Below, one piece after another: positions 1 to 8,375 of a stretch of 40,324 nt of DNA. Below the pieces are notes generated by a model, which worked only from the letters and a program-made list of their open reading frames with translations, was not told the DNA's origin and searched no databases. The position numbers and the translations under genes were made by a program. This stretch comes from Patescibacteria group bacterium (GTDB lineage Bacteria; Patescibacteriota; CPR2; UBA1875), in assembly GCA_028694925.1 (NCBI GenBank), contig JAQVJW010000006.1, forward strand, positions 1 to 40,324, given 5' to 3'. Positions within the stretch are counted from its first letter, which is position 1, and every line of letters starts with the position of its first letter.

Positions 1-2
1 CG

Positions 3-812
3 GCCCAAAATGGTATTGAGCTTGAAATGACCGAATCAACCGAGAACGTCATCGCTGCTCTTAACGAGAAAAAAACAGAGGCTGACCTTGAGATAGAGAT
101 CAAGGAACCAGAGATTAGCGAGAAAACGCTCTCAAGTCTTGGACTTTCGGAATTAATTTCAACTGGGTACTCTAACTTCGCTGGCTCACCCGCAAATCGG
201 AGGCATAATATTCGGGTTGGCGCCTCAAAATTCAACGGCCTTCTCATTAAGCCAGGAGAAACATTCTCTTTTACGACCAATCTTGGAGAGGTTGATGCCG
301 CAAATGGATATTTGCCTGAGCTTGTGATAAAAGAGAATACCACTACCCCAGAATATGGTGGAGGTCTTTGCCAGGTCTCAACCACTACTTTCAGGGCGGC
401 TCTTAACGGGGGACTTCCGATCGTGGCTCGAAAGGCTCATTCATATCCGGTGAGCTATTATCGTCCTTATGGGACTGATGCGACGATCTATATTCCTAAT
501 CCAGACCTTAAATTTACAAATGATACCGGAAAATATATCTTAATTCAAACAAGGGCTACTGGTAATTACCTCTATTTTGACTTTTATGGTACCAAGAAAG
601 ACGTTTCACTTAAATTTGCCGGTAACAAAAACGCAACAGGGGCTGTGAGTTTAGTCGAAAATGTTACCCCACATACTTATGATTTTGGCGGAAGAGGTCC
701 AGGTTCATTTAAGGCAATCTTTTATCGTTTTATCTATGATGGGACTGGTAAATTACTTGATTCTGAGAGCTTTTACTCTAATTACGATTCACCTGATAAG
801 TATCCTCACTAA
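3..812 (+). CDS. VanW family protein, 5'-truncated by the window edge
   Basis: Frame stays open upstream of the listed ATG (AQNGIELEMTES...); VanW-like motif GGGLCQVSTTTFRAAL..GLPIVARKAHSYPVSYY. Confidence 0.85.
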   Translation, partial: AQNGIELEMTESTENVIAALNEKKTEADLEIEIKEPEISEKTLSSLGLSELISTGYSNFAGSPANRRHNIRVGASKFNGLLIKPGETFSFTTNLGEVDAANGYLPELVIKENTTTPEYGGGLCQVSTTTFRAALNGGLPIVARKAHSYPVSYYRPYGTDATIYIPNPDLKFTNDTGKYILIQTRATGNYLYFDFYGTKKDVSLKFAGNKNATGAVSLVENVTPHTYDFGGRGPGSFKAIFYRFIYDGTGKLLDSESFYSNYDSPDKYPH

Positions 813-2092
813 CCGCCATTCCCGTTTGTGAGTTTTGTAATTAAGCGGTTTCCGAGATACCCAATATTATTTGGAAATACCAGGTAATCAACAAATATCT
901 CCATCCAGTCAAGCATTAGGCGCGTAATGAGAAAGTTTTTCACAACGTGCTCTTTACCATTTTGGCCCATTTTCTTTCTAAGCTCTTCACTTTCCCCAAG
1001 CTTTACCAGATACTTAGCCAGCTTCTTTGTTTCATTTGGTCTTACCAGATAGCCGTTTTTACCGTGCTCAACTTGAAGAGGGATGCCCCCGACTCTGGTG
1101 GCAACAACCGGCGTCTTTTTGTATAGGGCCTCAGCGACAGTGAGGCCGAAGCCTTCTTTAGCGGAGTTTTGGACTACGATATCAGATTCAGCTTGAAGCG
1201 CATTAACAAAAAGCTCTTTGTCTCCAAAGACAATCTGAATATCTTTCTTGTATTTACTTCTTCTCACCATATCGACTATCTTTTGATACATCGCTACACC
1301 TTCTGGATCATCGCTAGCATAAGAGCCACAAAGAACTAGTCTTGCGTCTATATCCTTTCTGGCGATCTCAAAAGCTCTGATTAGGCCAGGAAAGCCTTTC
1401 CATTTATCAAATCTTGAGACTTCGGTAATAAGGAGCTTATCTTTTCTGATCCCTTTCTTTGCGAGTTCTCTTGTTCTTTCTTTTGTGGTGAGTTCCATAT
1501 TTTTAGGGGACAAAGGGTCGATAGCGGGGTAGATGATGCTCTGGGGTGGTTTAATGCCTTTTTTGGTAAATTCTTTTTTAGAGACAATTACCTGATCGTA
1601 CATGTTGATGTATTTTTTTAGGTAGTTATATGTTTTCTTATCGGGGGAGCTAAAGTCAGGATGAATCCTTAATATCCAGGGTTGTTCTTTCGCATAATAT
1701 GCGATCATTGGTAGGGGCTGAGGATCGTGGACCACGACCAAATCGTGATTAAGGTGAGTAAATTTAGCAAAACGTTCGTTAGTTTCCTCGTAGATTTGTT
1801 TCTTAGCATCGGTAAATTTAAAAGGCTCACCTTGAACGGCATTATGAATGCTCTTTGTTATTTCAAAGAAGTTATTTGTACCATGTAAGATGCGCCAGCC
1901 AAAAGGAACACCAAGATCGTTTAAGATAGGGATCATTGCATTAAGCATTTCGGCGACGCCGCCACCAGTGTGAGTGGAGCTGACACAAACAATATGCTTG
2001 TTTTTGAGTTTTTTGGCTCGTTTTTTGATTTTTTCGATAACCGCGTCACCGACTATGGGGCGATATTCTTCGAGTGAATTTTCTTTATGCAT
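809..2092 (-). CDS. TreT/trehalose synthase-like family 4 glycosyltransferase; start placed at the ATG at 2092 rather than the track start (TTG, 2179)
   Basis: IVCVSSTHTGGGVAEMLNAMIPILNDLGVPFGWRILHGTNNFF plus GT4 EGFGLTVAEALYKKTPVVATRVGGIPLQV; protein begins near LEEYRPIVGDAVIEKI as in TreT-like proteins; TAGAAT lies 7 nt before this ATG. Confidence 0.8.
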   Translation of the reverse strand: MHKENSLEEYRPIVGDAVIEKIKKRAKKLKNKHIVCVSSTHTGGGVAEMLNAMIPILNDLGVPFGWRILHGTNNFFEITKSIHNAVQGEPFKFTDAKKQIYEETNERFAKFTHLNHDLVVVHDPQPLPMIAYYAKEQPWILRIHPDFSSPDKKTYNYLKKYINMYDQVIVSKKEFTKKGIKPPQSIIYPAIDPLSPKNMELTTKERTRELAKKGIRKDKLLITEVSRFDKWKGFPGLIRAFEIARKDIDARLVLCGSYASDDPEGVAMYQKIVDMVRRSKYKKDIQIVFGDKELFVNALQAESDIVVQNSAKEGFGLTVAEALYKKTPVVATRVGGIPLQVEHGKNGYLVRPNETKKLAKYLVKLGESEELRKKMGQNGKEHVVKNFLITRLMLDWMEIFVDYLVFPNNIGYLGNRLITKLTNGNGG

Positions 2093-2187
2093 TAACCCTA
2101 TTCTAACAAAGATTAGGGAGATATCAAAAGGGCTAGACGATTGAAAGAATTTAACTATTTTGCTATAATCTTCTGGCAACTTGATAA

Positions 2188-2262
2188 TCCCGAGTAGCTC
2201 AATGGCAGAGCAAGTGACTGTTAATCACTAGGTTGTCGGTTCGAGTCCGACCTCGGGAGCCA
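2188..2262 (+). tRNA. tRNA-Asn(GTT), CCA encoded
   Basis: Acceptor TCCCGAG/CTCGGGA, anticodon loop CTGTTAA, GGTTCGAGTCC T-arm, CCA. Confidence 0.95.
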
Positions 2263-2279
2263 AATCATAAAGAAAACTG

Positions 2280-2308
2280 TTGACAATATGCACTACTAAG
2301 TATATACT
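2280..2308 (+). promoter_or_regulatory. Promoter of the toxin-antitoxin operon
   Basis: TTGACA (2280-2285), 17 bp, TATACT (2303-2308). Confidence 0.8.
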
Positions 2309-2315
2309 TTGTAGT
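2292..2315. promoter_or_regulatory. 24-bp near-perfect palindrome over the -10 box; probable autoregulatory operator
   Basis: ACTACTAAGTATATACTTTGTAGT; one mismatched pair; ends directly before the ATG at 2316. Confidence 0.65.
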
Positions 2316-2585
2316 ATGAATACCGTAATTAGTGTCAAGATAGACAAAGAAGTAAAAGAGTCTGCCCAATCAGTCGCAAAAAGTGCCGGCCTTACTTTAA
2401 GTGCCTTAGTTAATGCTTACCTAAGGCAGGTTGTGGCCACAAGGCGTATTGAACTGTATGCGCCAGAGCCAATGACTCCCAAGTTAGAAAAACTTATAGC
2501 AGAGGTCGAGTCAGAGCTTATGAGTGGCAAAGCGAGTAAGAAGTTCGATAATGCCACTGATTTTTTGGCTGATCTTAAAAAGTAG
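2316..2585 (+). CDS. RelB/DinJ-like antitoxin (start corrected from 2280)
   Basis: MNTVISVKIDKEVKESAQSVAKSAGLTLSALVNAYLRQVV ribbon-helix-helix-like N-terminus; followed by a RelE-like gene. Confidence 0.8.
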   Translation: MNTVISVKIDKEVKESAQSVAKSAGLTLSALVNAYLRQVVATRRIELYAPEPMTPKLEKLIAEVESELMSGKASKKFDNATDFLADLKK

Positions 2586-2593
2586 ACCACAAT

Positions 2594-2854
2594 ATGACAA
2601 TTCAATATCTACCCAAATTTAAGAAGCAGTATAAGAAACTGCCAAAAAAATTTCAGGATCAGTTTGATGAACGACTTGAGATTTTTTTAAATGATCCCAC
2701 AAACCCCAAACTAAGGGTCCATCCCTTAAAGGGCAAATTTGCTGGTTATTGGAGTATGAATGTTAATGGCGACATTCGGGCGTTGTACTTGATTCAAGGG
2801 GAAACAATCATTATTTTTGCTCTCATCGGGTCACATAGTGAACTTTACGGATAA
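2594..2854 (+). CDS. RelE/YafQ-like toxin
   Basis: FKKQYKKLPKKFQDQFDERLEIFLNDPTNPKLRVHPLKGKFAGYWSMNVNGDIRALYLIQGE; partner of the upstream antitoxin. Confidence 0.8.
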   Translation: MTIQYLPKFKKQYKKLPKKFQDQFDERLEIFLNDPTNPKLRVHPLKGKFAGYWSMNVNGDIRALYLIQGETIIIFALIGSHSELYG

Positions 2855-2964
2855 ACAAAAAATACGTTAAGAGTAATCTAAATATTAATAATCATTTTTA
2901 GATGATATAACGATGACTTTTTAGCCATATATCGGGAAAATATTCATAGAAAGGGTAGGTGTCT

Positions 2965-3138
2965 ATGAATTCCCCAACAAGACTAAGGGAGGAGGCGCGA
3001 GAATGTGAACGTGTTGCCTTTTATGAACGTGAGCAGGCCAAGGTGGATAGAATGATCGCTCGCGAAGAGTCGAGAAGGCAAGAGATAGCTAGGCGCCTCG
3101 AGCGAGAGATTAGAAAGCTTGAAGCCTTACGTAAATAG
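2965..3138 (+). CDS. Hypothetical 57-aa highly charged, probably coiled-coil protein (not in ORF track)
   Basis: ATG..TAG reading MNSPTRLREEARECERVAFYEREQAKVDRMIAREESRRQEIARRLEREIRKLEALRK; purine-rich AGGGTAGGT upstream. Confidence 0.5.
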   Translation: MNSPTRLREEARECERVAFYEREQAKVDRMIAREESRRQEIARRLEREIRKLEALRK

Positions 3139-3177
3139 CCCCTTTTAGGGTGTTTAGGTAAGGAATATAATATAGTT

Positions 3178-3648
3178 ATGGCTTTAGAAGAATACAAAAA
3201 GAAAAGAAAGTTTGAGAGAACGCCGGAGCCAAAGGCCGAAAAGGGCAGGGAAGATGGCTCTTCTTTTGTAGTCCAAAAGCATAATGCCCAGAACCTTCAC
3301 TATGACTTCAGGCTCGAACGTAGCGGGGTCCTTGTAAGTTGGGCCGTTCCCAAGGGGCCGCCCGAGAAAGTGGGCGATAAGAAGCTTGCAATAAGGGTTG
3401 AAGACCATCCCGTTTCATACAAAGACTTTGAAGGCCAAATCCCAGAAGGTGAGTACGGTGCCGGCCAGGTAGAAATATGGGATAAAGGGGAGTACGAAAC
3501 CTTAAAATGGGATGAAAAAGATGATGGGGTAATTGAATTTGTTTTAAAAGGGAATAAACTTCAGGGTAGGTATTCTTTGGTTAAAACAAAAGGATATGGC
3601 GGTAATAAAGAGTCTTGGCTTTTGATCAAAAACAAACCAAAAGATTAA
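3178..3648 (+). CDS. Stand-alone LigD-type 3'-phosphoesterase domain protein
   Basis: FVVQKHNAQNLHYDFRLERSGVLVSWAVPKGP...EDHPVSYKDFEGQIPEGEYGAGQVEIWDKGEY. Confidence 0.9.
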   Translation: MALEEYKKKRKFERTPEPKAEKGREDGSSFVVQKHNAQNLHYDFRLERSGVLVSWAVPKGPPEKVGDKKLAIRVEDHPVSYKDFEGQIPEGEYGAGQVEIWDKGEYETLKWDEKDDGVIEFVLKGNKLQGRYSLVKTKGYGGNKESWLLIKNKPKD

Positions 3649-5423
3649 CTTTTTAGAATCTTTATAAATGTATCGGAGGGGATCTCGACTCTGCCGACCA
3701 TTTTCATACGTTCTTTACCCTTTTTTTGTTTTTTTAGAAGCTTCTGCTTCCGGGTCACATCCCCGCCATATAGCTTCTCGGTAACATTCTTCCTGAAAGC
3801 TGAAATGTCTTCCCTGGCGATAATCTTCCCTCCAATGGCGGCCTGTAATGGGATCTTGAAGTTTTGCCGGGGAATGAACTCCTTCAGTTTTTTAACAAGC
3901 TTTTCGCCCTCTTTTTGGACTGCAGCCCGATGAGTAATGATAGAAAGGGTGTCAAAAGGCTCTGCGTTTATGAGGATATCTACTTTTACTAAGTCCTCAG
4001 CCCTATAACCGATAAATTCATAGTTAACAGAGGCATAGCCCGAAGAAACACTCTTAAGTTTGTCGTAAAAGTCAGTCACGATCTCAGAAAGAGGACACTC
4101 ATAGGAAAGCAGAGCCCGATCCGCATCTAGGTATGAGGTATTTTTGTGCTTGCCTCTTTTTATTGAAAGTAGTTCCATAACCGACCCAATATATTTTGAG
4201 GGTGAAATGACCTCTAAATTTACATAAGGTTCTCTGATTTCATTTATCTCTGTCTTTTCTGGTAAGTCGGCCGGACTTGAGATTCGAAATACCTCGCTAC
4301 TTGTTTTTTCTACTTCATAAGAGACGGACGGGGCAGTGGTGATGAGGCTTAAGTTAAATTCTCGCTCAAGTCTTTCTTTAACAATCTCCATATGGAGTAA
4401 CCCCAAAAATCCACATCGGAACCCAAATCCAAGAGCTTTTGAATTCTCGGGCTCAAATGAGAGTGATGAGTCGGAGAGTGAAAGTTTTTCGAGCGCCTCC
4501 CTAAGGAGAGGGAAATCGTCACCAACAGTGGTATAGACTCCGGCATAAACAAAGGGTTTTACCTTTTTGTATCCGGGGAGGGGTGTTTTAGCTGGCTTAC
4601 CGGATGTTGTGATGGTATCCCCGACCCGCGCCTTTGAAGTCTCTTTAAGCCCAGTAACGATATAGCCGATTTCGCCTTCAGCGAGCTCTTTTTGAGGAGT
4701 TATTTTGGGGCGAAGATAGCCAACCTCGATCGTATCTGCCGGGTTGTTCTCCGCCATTAGTCTGAGTTTTTCGCCTTTTTTTATCGCACCATCAAAGACC
4801 CTAATATAGACCATCACCCCTTTATAGGGGTCAAAGAAAGAATCAAAGATTAAAGCTCTAGTGCCATCTTCCGACTTTGCCTTAGGAGCTGGAATCCTCC
4901 CTATAATTGCATCTAGAATCTCTGTGACTCCTTCGCCTGTTTTCCCGGAAGCAAGGATAATCTCTTCTTTAGCGCATCCTATAAGGTTCACAATCTCATC
5001 AGTTACTTTCTCAGGTTCAGCGTGCGGTAGGTCTATCTTGTTTATCACAGGAATTATTGTTAGGTTTGCATCAATCGCGGCATAAAGCGTAGAAAGGGTT
5101 TGAGCCTCAATTCCCTGAGAGGCATCAACAACAAGAAGAGCGCCTTCTACAGCTGTTAGGGATCTTGAGACTTCATAGGAAAAATCAACATGACCGGGAG
5201 TGTCTATAAGGTTTAGGGTGTGACCCTTGTAATCCATTCTGGCTGGCTGTAGCTTAATAGTAATACCACGCTCTCTTTCGAGCTCCATCGTATCTAGAGT
5301 TTGTTCCTTAAGCTCCCGAGCGTTAACTGTTCCTGTAATTTCTAAAAACCGGTCAGCCAAAGTGGATTTTCCGTGATCAATATGGGCAATTATTGCAAAA
5401 TTTCTTATCTTCTCTTTACTCAT
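3645..5423 (-). CDS. lepA: Elongation factor 4 (LepA)
   Basis: IAHIDHGKSTLADRFLE, RERGITIKLQ, DTPGHVDF, and LepA-type C-terminus GGDVTRKQKLLKKQKKGKERMK. Confidence 0.97.
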   Translation of the reverse strand: MSKEKIRNFAIIAHIDHGKSTLADRFLEITGTVNARELKEQTLDTMELERERGITIKLQPARMDYKGHTLNLIDTPGHVDFSYEVSRSLTAVEGALLVVDASQGIEAQTLSTLYAAIDANLTIIPVINKIDLPHAEPEKVTDEIVNLIGCAKEEIILASGKTGEGVTEILDAIIGRIPAPKAKSEDGTRALIFDSFFDPYKGVMVYIRVFDGAIKKGEKLRLMAENNPADTIEVGYLRPKITPQKELAEGEIGYIVTGLKETSKARVGDTITTSGKPAKTPLPGYKKVKPFVYAGVYTTVGDDFPLLREALEKLSLSDSSLSFEPENSKALGFGFRCGFLGLLHMEIVKERLEREFNLSLITTAPSVSYEVEKTSSEVFRISSPADLPEKTEINEIREPYVNLEVISPSKYIGSVMELLSIKRGKHKNTSYLDADRALLSYECPLSEIVTDFYDKLKSVSSGYASVNYEFIGYRAEDLVKVDILINAEPFDTLSIITHRAAVQKEGEKLVKKLKEFIPRQNFKIPLQAAIGGKIIAREDISAFRKNVTEKLYGGDVTRKQKLLKKQKKGKERMKMVGRVEIPSDTFIKILKS

Positions 5424-5467
5424 GTAGCGTGATTATATCGCGAAATAGGTCATAAATCCATTAAGAC

Positions 5468-5496
5468 TTGCGAAATTTAGCCTAAAATGATATTAT
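5468..5496 (+). promoter_or_regulatory. Sigma70-type promoter
   Basis: TTGCGA (5468-5473), 17 bp, TATTAT (5491-5496). Confidence 0.6.
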
Positions 5497-5502
5497 CCTC
5501 TT

Positions 5503-5562
5503 ATGCAAAAGCAAAACCTAAATCCATTCACTCTACTCGTCCTACCAGTGATTTACTCCTAG
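5503..5562 (+). CDS. Putative 19-aa leader peptide or sRNA-borne mini-ORF MQKQNLNPFTLLVLPVIYS
   Basis: ATG sits 6 nt after the -10 box; in-frame TAG; followed by a strong terminator at 5602-5628. Confidence 0.4.
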   Translation: MQKQNLNPFTLLVLPVIYS

Positions 5563-5601
5563 GTTTGTTTTGCAGTAACTAAGAAAATATAAACTCAAGA
5601 C

Positions 5602-5628
5602 AAACCTTCCAGAAATGGAAGTTTTTTT
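5602..5628 (+). terminator. Intrinsic terminator
   Basis: CTTCCA-GAAA-TGGAAG followed by TTTTTTT. Confidence 0.85.
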
Positions 5629-5729
5629 ATCGGCGGGAGGAGGTAACCATTACTCTTTCCTGCCGACCAACAGAAAACGGGGCATAGACCCCGAGTACAT
5701 ATTCAATGCGACGATGAGGGGAGGTAAGG

Positions 5730-5924
5730 ATGTCAGAGGTAGTCACGCAGGAGTTTGATCTCTCGGGGATTCTATACCCTGAAGCGATGCTACTCTCTGC
5801 GGCGGAAGGCTTTGAAACCATCACCTTTGTTGCATCGGGTGACAAGCGTTTCGAGGTCACAGGAGAACCGGATGAGATCCACAAGGTGATCAGAGAGATC
5901 CACCTTCGGGCTGGTCTCGCCTGA
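5730..5924 (+). CDS. Hypothetical 64-aa protein
   Basis: Strong SD AGGGGAGGT 4 nt before the ATG; protein MSEVVTQEFDLSGILYPEAMLLSAAEGFETITFVASGDKRFEVTGEPDEIHKVIREIHLRAGLA; not recognised. Confidence 0.6.
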   Translation: MSEVVTQEFDLSGILYPEAMLLSAAEGFETITFVASGDKRFEVTGEPDEIHKVIREIHLRAGLA

Positions 5925-6121
5925 CCTCCATCGTCGAACACGGTGCACCAAGCCATTGAATTCCAATAAACGATTCTTAAGTCGTGAGGAATTTGCCTTA
6001 TTTCTGAGCTGAACCCAAGCTCTTAACCGGCGTAATCCGGGAATAAGCACTGGTAATCCCAGCAATGGTACGGTGCGCCGTATCGCTATATGATATAATT
6101 TCAAGGTAATAGGGAGTAGAA

Positions 6122-6874
6122 ATGTCCGGACATTCTAAATGGTCTAGTATTAAACACAAAAAAGCCGCTACCGATGCCAAAAAAGGCAAGGCCTTTACGA
6201 AGGTGGCCAATATGATCTCAATTGCAGCCAAAAGTGGGGGTGATCCTTCGATGAATCCAGCCCTTGCTCTTGCGATTGATAAGGCCAAAGAAGTAAATAT
6301 GCCTAAAGCAAATGTAGAGAGAGCGATAAAGAAGGGGACTGGTGAGCTTGGCGGTGCTCAGATTGAAGAAGTCGTCTATGAGGGGTATGGCCCCGAGGGG
6401 GTAGCCTTTCTTATAGAAGTGGCAACCGATAACAAGAACAGGACAGTTTCTGAGGTGCGTTCAACCCTTGTAAAGGGTGGAGGGAGCATGGCCTCAGCTG
6501 GAGCAGTCTCTTATGTCTTTGAGCGTCGGGGTCATATAGAGGTAAGAGAGAAAGAACAATCGCTAACGGCCGAAGAGGTAGAAGCGGCGATTATTGAGTC
6601 TGGGGCAAGTGATTTTTCGATAGAGGATGGCTATACCTTGGTTTATACAGACCCCAAAGACCTAATGGCCGTCAAGAAGTCACTAAATGAGTCAGGGGTT
6701 AACACGAAAAATGCTGAACTTACTTACATCCCAACCCAAGAAGTACTCATAGAAGATACTGAGAAGGCTCAAAAGATAATGAGGCTAATCGATGCTCTAG
6801 AAGAGCTTGAAGATGTTTCGAATGTGTTTACTAATCTTCAAGTCTCAGAAGAGATAGCGGAGGAACTTTCATGA
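6122..6874 (+). CDS. yebC: YebC/PmpR family protein
   Basis: MSGHSKWSSIKHKKAATDAKKGKAFTKVANMI; GPEGVAFLIEVATDNKNRTVSEVR. Confidence 0.97.
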   Translation: MSGHSKWSSIKHKKAATDAKKGKAFTKVANMISIAAKSGGDPSMNPALALAIDKAKEVNMPKANVERAIKKGTGELGGAQIEEVVYEGYGPEGVAFLIEVATDNKNRTVSEVRSTLVKGGGSMASAGAVSYVFERRGHIEVREKEQSLTAEEVEAAIIESGASDFSIEDGYTLVYTDPKDLMAVKKSLNESGVNTKNAELTYIPTQEVLIEDTEKAQKIMRLIDALEELEDVSNVFTNLQVSEEIAEELS

Positions 6875-7272
6875 TGACCCTTACTCATACTTTAATGGGA
6901 TCAGTTGCTGGAGTTTATATAGAGAGCTATCCGGTTGCTTTCATGGCTGGTATTATCCTTCATTTATTAACAGATAAGTTAAAACATTATTGGCCAGGAG
7001 AAAGAGAGAAAAACCTACTTTTAATGTTGGTGGATTGGCCAATCGCAATTGCTTTCCTGGTACATCTATTATATTTAGGAGAAATGTCTATATTTTGGGG
7101 TGGTTTTGGGGGTATTGTGATAGATTTTGTAGCTATTGCTATTCCGGTCGTACAAAGAACAAAGATATCAAGGTGGCATAACCAGAGACAGCCACACACT
7201 AAAGATATAAGGTTTTTGGCCCTAGATCTTTTTGCAATAACCGTGTTAATTATAATACTAAGGCTAGTATGA
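6871..7272 (+). CDS. Hypothetical membrane protein
   Basis: Several hydrophobic segments; 4-nt overlaps with yebC and ruvC. Confidence 0.7.
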   Translation: MMTLTHTLMGSVAGVYIESYPVAFMAGIILHLLTDKLKHYWPGEREKNLLLMLVDWPIAIAFLVHLLYLGEMSIFWGGFGGIVIDFVAIAIPVVQRTKISRWHNQRQPHTKDIRFLALDLFAITVLIIILRLV

Positions 7273-7748
7273 TTATCTTAGGCATTGACCCTGGTACCGC
7301 TACAACTGGCTATGGCCTTGTTGAGAAAAAGGGCCAAAATATTAAGGTCCTTGATTATGGCTGTATCTTAACCCCTGCAAAAGTCCCACTGCCAGAAAGG
7401 CTTGAGATGATTGAGAAAGAACTTGCGGGGATTATAGAAGAAGGGAAGCCGGACCAAGTTGCGGTTGAGGAGCTATTTTTTGCGGCAAATACGAAAACCG
7501 CGATTGCGGTAGGTCATGCTCGGGGGGTGATGCTCCTTTCGGCCCGCAAGGCCGGCCTTTCGGTTTTTGAATATACCCCTCTTGAGGTTAAGATGGCTCT
7601 AACTGGTTATGGCCGGGCTGATAAGCGCCAGATGCAACAGATGGTTAAAACACTTTTGTCACTTACGGAGATTCCAAAGCCAGATGATGCGGCTGATGCA
7701 CTTGCGATTGCGATCTGTCATGCAAATACCTATAACGATAGAGTATAG
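7269..7748 (+). CDS. ruvC: Holliday junction resolvase RuvC
   Basis: ILGIDPGTATTGYGLVEKKG, VEELFFAANTKTAIAVGHARGV, PDDAADALAIAICH. Confidence 0.97.
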   Translation: MIILGIDPGTATTGYGLVEKKGQNIKVLDYGCILTPAKVPLPERLEMIEKELAGIIEEGKPDQVAVEELFFAANTKTAIAVGHARGVMLLSARKAGLSVFEYTPLEVKMALTGYGRADKRQMQQMVKTLLSLTEIPKPDDAADALAIAICHANTYNDRV

Positions 7749-7793
7749 TTGTATACTTAAATTTTATTTAACCTGCGCTATAATAAGGTTACA

Positions 7794-8375
7794 ATGATTG
7801 GATATTTAAATGGCGAGGTTAAATCTAAGTCTGAAACAGGTATCATCCTACTTACCGGAGGGGTTGGCTATGATGTTTTCTTACCAACTTCGCTAAATGC
7901 TAGCCTTACGGAGTCCGAGGAAACTGAGCTTTTTATCTATACTCACGTAAGAGAAGATGCCTTCTCTCTTTTTGGTTTTGCTACTCGCGATGATCTTGAA
8001 TTCTTTAAACTCTTACTTTCAGTCTCGGGGATTGGGCCTAAGGTGGCTCTTGCAATAATCTCTTCATCTCCAACCGAAAAGTTAATGGAGTCTATCTCAA
8101 GGGGAGACCCGACCCTCCTCTCGACCGTCTCAGGCGTTGGTAAGAAGACAGCCGAAAAGGCCGTAGTTGAGCTCAAGGGAAAGCTTGGTTACATTGGATC
8201 TTCAGGAACAATTTTTGCGGGTACAGATACCGAGGAAATTTATGAGGCTCTTTTAGGTCTTGGCTTTAAGAAAGAAGAGGTCGCAGATTGTATGAAGAAG
8301 CTCCCTGATGATATTACAGAGACTGATGATAAGATTAAGGAGTTAATTAAAATGTTAGGGCGGAACACGAGATGA
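7794..8375 (+). CDS. ruvA: Holliday junction helicase subunit RuvA
   Basis: [46 protein letters not shown]. Confidence 0.97.
   Translation: MIGYLNGEVKSKSETGIILLTGGVGYDVFLPTSLNASLTESEETELFIYTHVREDAFSLFGFATRDDLEFFKLLLSVSGIGPKVALAIISSSPTEKLMESISRGDPTLLSTVSGVGKKTAEKAVVELKGKLGYIGSSGTIFAGTDTEEIYEALLGLGFKKEEVADCMKKLPDDITETDDKIKELIKMLGRNTR

Noticed and set aside
4336-5085. ORFs overlapping lepA (4336..4536, 4349..4552, 4861..5085)
   Set aside because: Shadow frames inside a well-conserved gene, no start signals.
5627-6288. Minus-strand ORFs 5627..5956, 5790..6104, 5998..6288
   Set aside because: No SD or -10 support; overlap the SD-led 64-aa ORF and yebC on the other strand.
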